A stretch of 64,000 nucleotides of DNA from Leifsonia sp052114085. GTDB lineage: Bacteria; Actinomycetota; Actinomycetes; Actinomycetales; Microbacteriaceae. The DNA lies in NCBI RefSeq assembly GCF_052114085.1, contig NZ_JBFREB010000001.1:682001-746000 (forward strand), in the 5' to 3' direction. Below the pieces are notes generated by a model that saw nothing but the letters and a program-made list of their open reading frames with translations, made no database searches and was not told where the DNA came from. Position 1 is the first letter of the stretch, and every line of letters begins with the position of its first letter. Shown here piece after piece: positions 61,327-64,000 of this stretch. A program made the translations under genes and the position numbers.

Positions 61327-61982
61327 CGGGCGACCGCCGGCGCGGCGATCCGGACCCGCTGAAGTCGCTGGTCGAGCGCGACGAGCTGCTGGAAAGCCGA
61401 CTCCGTTCCGGGGCGGTCGAGGTAGCGGACCTCGTCGAAGGAGCGGGCCGCCCCACCGAGCGCCTCACGCTCGTCGGGGACCACGAGAGCCGCGCGCTGG
61501 GCGAACTCGGTCGCCGTCGTGCCGGGCGTCACCCGCACGAGCGTCCGTTCATCGAGGGCGACCGCGATTGCCCGGAACTGCTCCTCGACCGCGAGCACCC
61601 AGTCGCCGGCGCGAGCGGCCCGCTCGGCGGAGGCGCGCAGGTCCGCAGCGGTCCGTAGCTCGTCCGCCCCGAACAGGGACCGCCCCTCAAGAGCCGAGCG
61701 GCGATTGAGGCGCGGACGGCCGAAGACGAAGAAAGCGGTCACGATCAGGCCGGCGATCACGAGGACCACGACGAGGAGCAGCACCGGTCCGGCATTGCCG
61801 CCGGGCCCCTGGAACAGCGAGGCCAGCCAGTCCTGCACAGCCTTCGAGGCGAGGTCGAACCAGGTCGGCTTGGCCGACTGGTACTCGGGGCGCGCGAGTT
61901 CGCCGCGCAGCCACTCCTGCGCCTCCGGCGAGCTCGGGTCGACCGGGATGTCGAGGCGGATCACGATCAGCCGGCGGGCCAC
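61323..61982 (-). CDS. DUF4129-family membrane protein
   Basis: A 219-residue protein with one membrane helix (about residues 65-90) and the C-terminal DUF4129 domain (AAGDWVLAVEEQFRAIAVAL, TPGTTATEFAQRA, DEVRYLDRPGT). Found with MoxR/DUF58 operons; function unknown. The GTG at 61982 overlaps the upstream gene by 16 bases; a second in-frame GTG at 61964, just before the conserved RLDIPVDP, is an equally good candidate start. It overlaps DUF4350 by 4 bases. Confidence 0.84.
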   Translation of the reverse strand: MARRLIVIRLDIPVDPSSPEAQEWLRGELARPEYQSAKPTWFDLASKAVQDWLASLFQGPGGNAGPVLLLVVVLVIAGLIVTAFFVFGRPRLNRRSALEGRSLFGADELRTAADLRASAERAARAGDWVLAVEEQFRAIAVALDERTLVRVTPGTTATEFAQRAALVVPDEREALGGAARSFDEVRYLDRPGTESAFQQLVALDQRLQRVRIAAPAVAR

Positions 61983-63223
61983 CCGGCCGCTGGGGCGGGA
62001 GGCTGCGGCGACTGCGGGGGCTGCGGGGACTGCTGCGGCTGCGGCTGCGACGCGGGCGGAAGGTACGGATCAGGCAGGTCCTGACCCGCCTGGCGTCCCT
62101 CGACGAACCGGACCAGTTCGAGGTCCAGTCCTTCCTTGCGCATGCGCAGGTCGATGTACAGGAGGGACACGGCGGCGGTCTGGATGACACTGCCGATCGC
62201 TCCGACGATCGCCGTGATGATGCTGGCCAGGATGTTGACGCTCAGCTGAGTGACCAGGAGCTGCGACATGGAGTCGGTGGAACTGGCCGAAGTGGGGGCG
62301 AACACTCCGCCGAGTAGGCCGCCGAGGATGCCGAAGGGGATGCTGATCGTCTGCGTGATCGCGTACACGATGACCCCGACGAGCGCGATGATGCCGAACG
62401 TGCGCCAGAAGTAGCCGCTGGTCAGTCGCCACGACCGTACGACGGCTGAGGTGAGCGGCAGCCGCTCCAAGACGATCGCGCTCGGGACCATCGAGAGCTT
62501 GGTATTGATCCAGACGGCGAGCGGGATGAGGGCGAGGCCCCCGACGACTCCCGCCAGCACGGCGCCGATGGTCCCAGCCGTACCGCCGAGCATGGCCAGC
62601 GCGACGACGACCGCCGCGACGAGCGCGAGGGTGACGATCCAGGCGAGGGCGAAGAGCAGCGTCCAGCCGATGAGCGCGCCGAGCCGGCCGCGCACCAGCC
62701 GCCACAGGGTGCGGAAGGTCAGCTTCTCGCCGAGCGTCTCGCGTGCGACCTCACCGACGATCACGCCCTGCAGAAGGGCGCTGAACACGGTCGTGATCAC
62801 CAGCGACAGCACGCCGAGCACGATCGTCCCGCCGATCAGGCCGGCGCGCAGGGCCGGTTGATCGTCCGCCTCGCCCGAGATGGCGCGGCCCACCAGCAGG
62901 GCGATGGCACCCGCGACGAGCACGCTGACGACGATCGAGGGGATGCCCTGCAGCAGGAGCGCCGCGCCGACGGTGATGCGCGGGTTGCGCCGGAGCGCCT
63001 GGAACGGTGCTGCCAGCAGGGGGCCGAGGGTCAGTGGGCGCAAGGGGATGAGACCCGGCTTCGGCGGCGGCGTCCATCCCGGCTGTCCCCAGGCGGGCTG
63101 CTGGCCGTACGGCGGCTGCTGCCAGCCGGGCGGCTGCTGCCAGCCGGGCTGCTGCTGCCCGCCGTCCGGCCCGGAAGCACCACCCTGCGAGCCAGGCGCC
63201 TGCCAATTCTGTTCGTCGGTCAC
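61967..63223 (-). CDS. GP-PDE membrane-domain protein with Q/P/W/G-rich head
   Basis: A 418-residue protein. Residues 1-60 are low complexity (repeats such as QQPPGWQQPP), then LIPLRPLTLGPLLAAPFQALRRNP leads into about six membrane segments matching the glycerophosphoryl diester phosphodiesterase membrane domain; the catalytic phosphodiesterase domain is absent. The end is again Gln/Pro rich. First gene of the operon DUF4129-DUF4350-MoxR-DUF58. GTG with AAGGG 7 bases upstream. It is divergent from mtrA across 183 bases. Confidence 0.86.
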   Translation of the reverse strand: MTDEQNWQAPGSQGGASGPDGGQQQPGWQQPPGWQQPPYGQQPAWGQPGWTPPPKPGLIPLRPLTLGPLLAAPFQALRRNPRITVGAALLLQGIPSIVVSVLVAGAIALLVGRAISGEADDQPALRAGLIGGTIVLGVLSLVITTVFSALLQGVIVGEVARETLGEKLTFRTLWRLVRGRLGALIGWTLLFALAWIVTLALVAAVVVALAMLGGTAGTIGAVLAGVVGGLALIPLAVWINTKLSMVPSAIVLERLPLTSAVVRSWRLTSGYFWRTFGIIALVGVIVYAITQTISIPFGILGGLLGGVFAPTSASSTDSMSQLLVTQLSVNILASIITAIVGAIGSVIQTAAVSLLYIDLRMRKEGLDLELVRFVEGRQAGQDLPDPYLPPASQPQPQQSPQPPQSPQPPAPAAGWPAG

Positions 63224-63406
63224 GCCGTGCCCTTCCGTCCCCGCGCGTCGTGCGTTGGTCCCATGCTGGCACATCGGCCGCGCGCGCGATGTCCCATCCA
63301 CAGGGCACATAAGGCTTTCATTCAAGCCGGTAGCAGCCTGCTCCATTACGCTGGTCATGTTGTGCGCGGCAAAGGCTGCGCGAGAGGGGTTCGGGGAACG
63401 TCCGAC
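63224..63406. promoter_or_regulatory. Divergent control region upstream of mtrA
   Basis: 183 bases between the GP-PDE-like gene and mtrA. On the plus strand TACGCT (63347-63352) is a possible -10, giving a leader of about 50 bases that ends in a purine-rich GAGAGGGGTTCGGGGAACG. No clear operator repeat was found. Confidence 0.35.
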
Positions 63407-64000
63407 ATGACTAGTCGCATCCTGGTGGTCGACGACGACACCGCCCTTGCGGAGATGATCGGCATCGTGCTGCGCACGGAGGGTTTCGACCCGGTCTTCT
63501 GCGAAGACGGCAACCTCGCCGTCGACAGCTTCCGGTCCGCCAAACCGGACCTCGTCCTGCTCGACCTGATGCTCCCGGGCATCGACGGAATCGAGGTCTG
63601 CGCCCGCATCCGCGCGGAGTCCGGCACGCCGATCATCATGCTCACGGCCAAATCCGACACCGCCGATGTCGTCAAAGGCCTGGAGTCCGGCGCCGACGAC
63701 TACATGGTCAAGCCGTTCAATCCGAAAGAGCTCGTCGCGCGCATCCGCACGCGACTGCGTCCGTCTCCCGCGGCGCCGCCCACCGACGAGCTGTCCGTCG
63801 GCGACCTCGTCGTCGACGTCGCCGGGCACGAGGTCCGGCGCGGCGAGACCCGCATCGCCCTGACTCCGCTCGAGTTCGACCTCCTGCTCGCCCTCGCCTC
63901 CAAGCCGCAGCAGGTGTTCACCCGCGAGATGCTCCTGGAGCAGGTCTGGGGCTACCACTACAAGGCCGACACCCGCCTGGTGAACGTGCACGTGCAGCGT
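63407..64000 (+). CDS. mtrA: DNA-binding response regulator MtrA (3' end outside window)
   Basis: The first 198 codons of an OmpR-type regulator. Receiver domain: acidic pocket VVDDD at 7-11, phosphorylated Asp53 in LLDLMLPG, Thr80 and Lys102 (MVKPF). The winged-helix domain begins near residue 130 (VGDLVVDVAGHEVRRG), and the recognition part (MLLEQVWGYHYKADTRLVNVHVQR region) is at the window's end. In actinobacteria MtrA with the sensor MtrB controls cell division, wall hydrolases and osmotic response. The sensor gene should follow beyond the window. Confidence 0.96.
   Translation, partial: MTSRILVVDDDTALAEMIGIVLRTEGFDPVFCEDGNLAVDSFRSAKPDLVLLDLMLPGIDGIEVCARIRAESGTPIIMLTAKSDTADVVKGLESGADDYMVKPFNPKELVARIRTRLRPSPAAPPTDELSVGDLVVDVAGHEVRRGETRIALTPLEFDLLLALASKPQQVFTREMLLEQVWGYHYKADTRLVNVHVQR

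Overview
The window is about 70% GC and carries clear actinobacterial markers: a WhiB-family regulator of the WhiB2 type, the MtrA response regulator, a LytR-CpsA-Psr (LCP) protein, an LAATG sorting signal of the type used by class E sortases, CW_binding_2 repeats, and many genes that look leaderless. The mix of rhamnose synthesis, Wzm/Wzt export, rhamnan-type (RgpF) enzymes and the block that ends at mtrA suggests a Microbacteriaceae member such as Leifsonia. The genus is an inference from gene content and was not tested. From memory, the order LCP, rml, manA, whiB2, metallopeptidase-like gene, DUF3499, manB, ahcY, mtrA matches the M. tuberculosis cpsA to mtrA neighbourhood, here interrupted by about 40 kb of surface-glycan genes.

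Region 1 (1-6.5 kb, mostly minus strand): the start of an LCP ligase, purE, two convergent acyltransferase-3 membrane enzymes, then rmlB, rmlD and a GT4 glycosyltransferase as a tightly coupled minus-strand unit. Region 2 (6.5-16.9 kb, plus strand): rmlC and rmlA (so all four dTDP-rhamnose genes are present), three secreted proteins that each end in three CW_binding_2 repeats (one also a serine protease, one also with a possible muramidase domain), then a soluble PglF-type dehydratase, an epimerase and a glycosyltransferase. Region 3 (16.9-25.7 kb, minus strand): glycosyltransferases, the Wzm/Wzt ABC exporter with a Wzt C-terminal glycan-binding domain, and RgpF/WbsX rhamnan-type enzymes headed by a small coiled-coil protein. 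Region 4 (25.9-42 kb): a secreted paralogue of the muramidase-like domain with four repeats, a GT2-GT4 fusion, more GT2 enzymes, multi-pass membrane proteins (a possible GT-C enzyme, DUF2142, a flippase), a polyprenyl-phosphate glycosyltransferase-like/DUF2304 pair, and two O-antigen-ligase-like proteins flanking a secreted SGNH hydrolase with a sorting signal.

Region 5 (42-55 kb): sugar and core genes: manA, an acyl-CoA dehydrogenase, galE, whiB2, a 1068-residue GT2/membrane protein, DUF5719, a metallopeptidase-like gene, DUF3499, manB, ahcY and a GNAT acetyltransferase. Region 6 (55-64 kb): a cyclase-family protein, RDD and SpoIIM-like membrane proteins, an operon of a GP-PDE membrane-domain protein, DUF4129, DUF4350, MoxR ATPase and DUF58, and the start of mtrA.

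Together the window encodes supply of activated sugars (dTDP-rhamnose, UDP-galactose, and the mannose-phosphate steps towards GDP-mannose), assembly of at least one rhamnose-rich polymer, two apparent export routes (ABC transporter, and flippase plus ligase-like enzymes), decoration by acyltransferases, possible attachment to the wall by LCP, and secreted proteins whose CW_binding_2 triplets may dock on the polymer. No tRNA, rRNA, CRISPR array, insertion sequence or prophage was seen. The longest stretches without a gene are about 200 bases and hold promoters or terminators.
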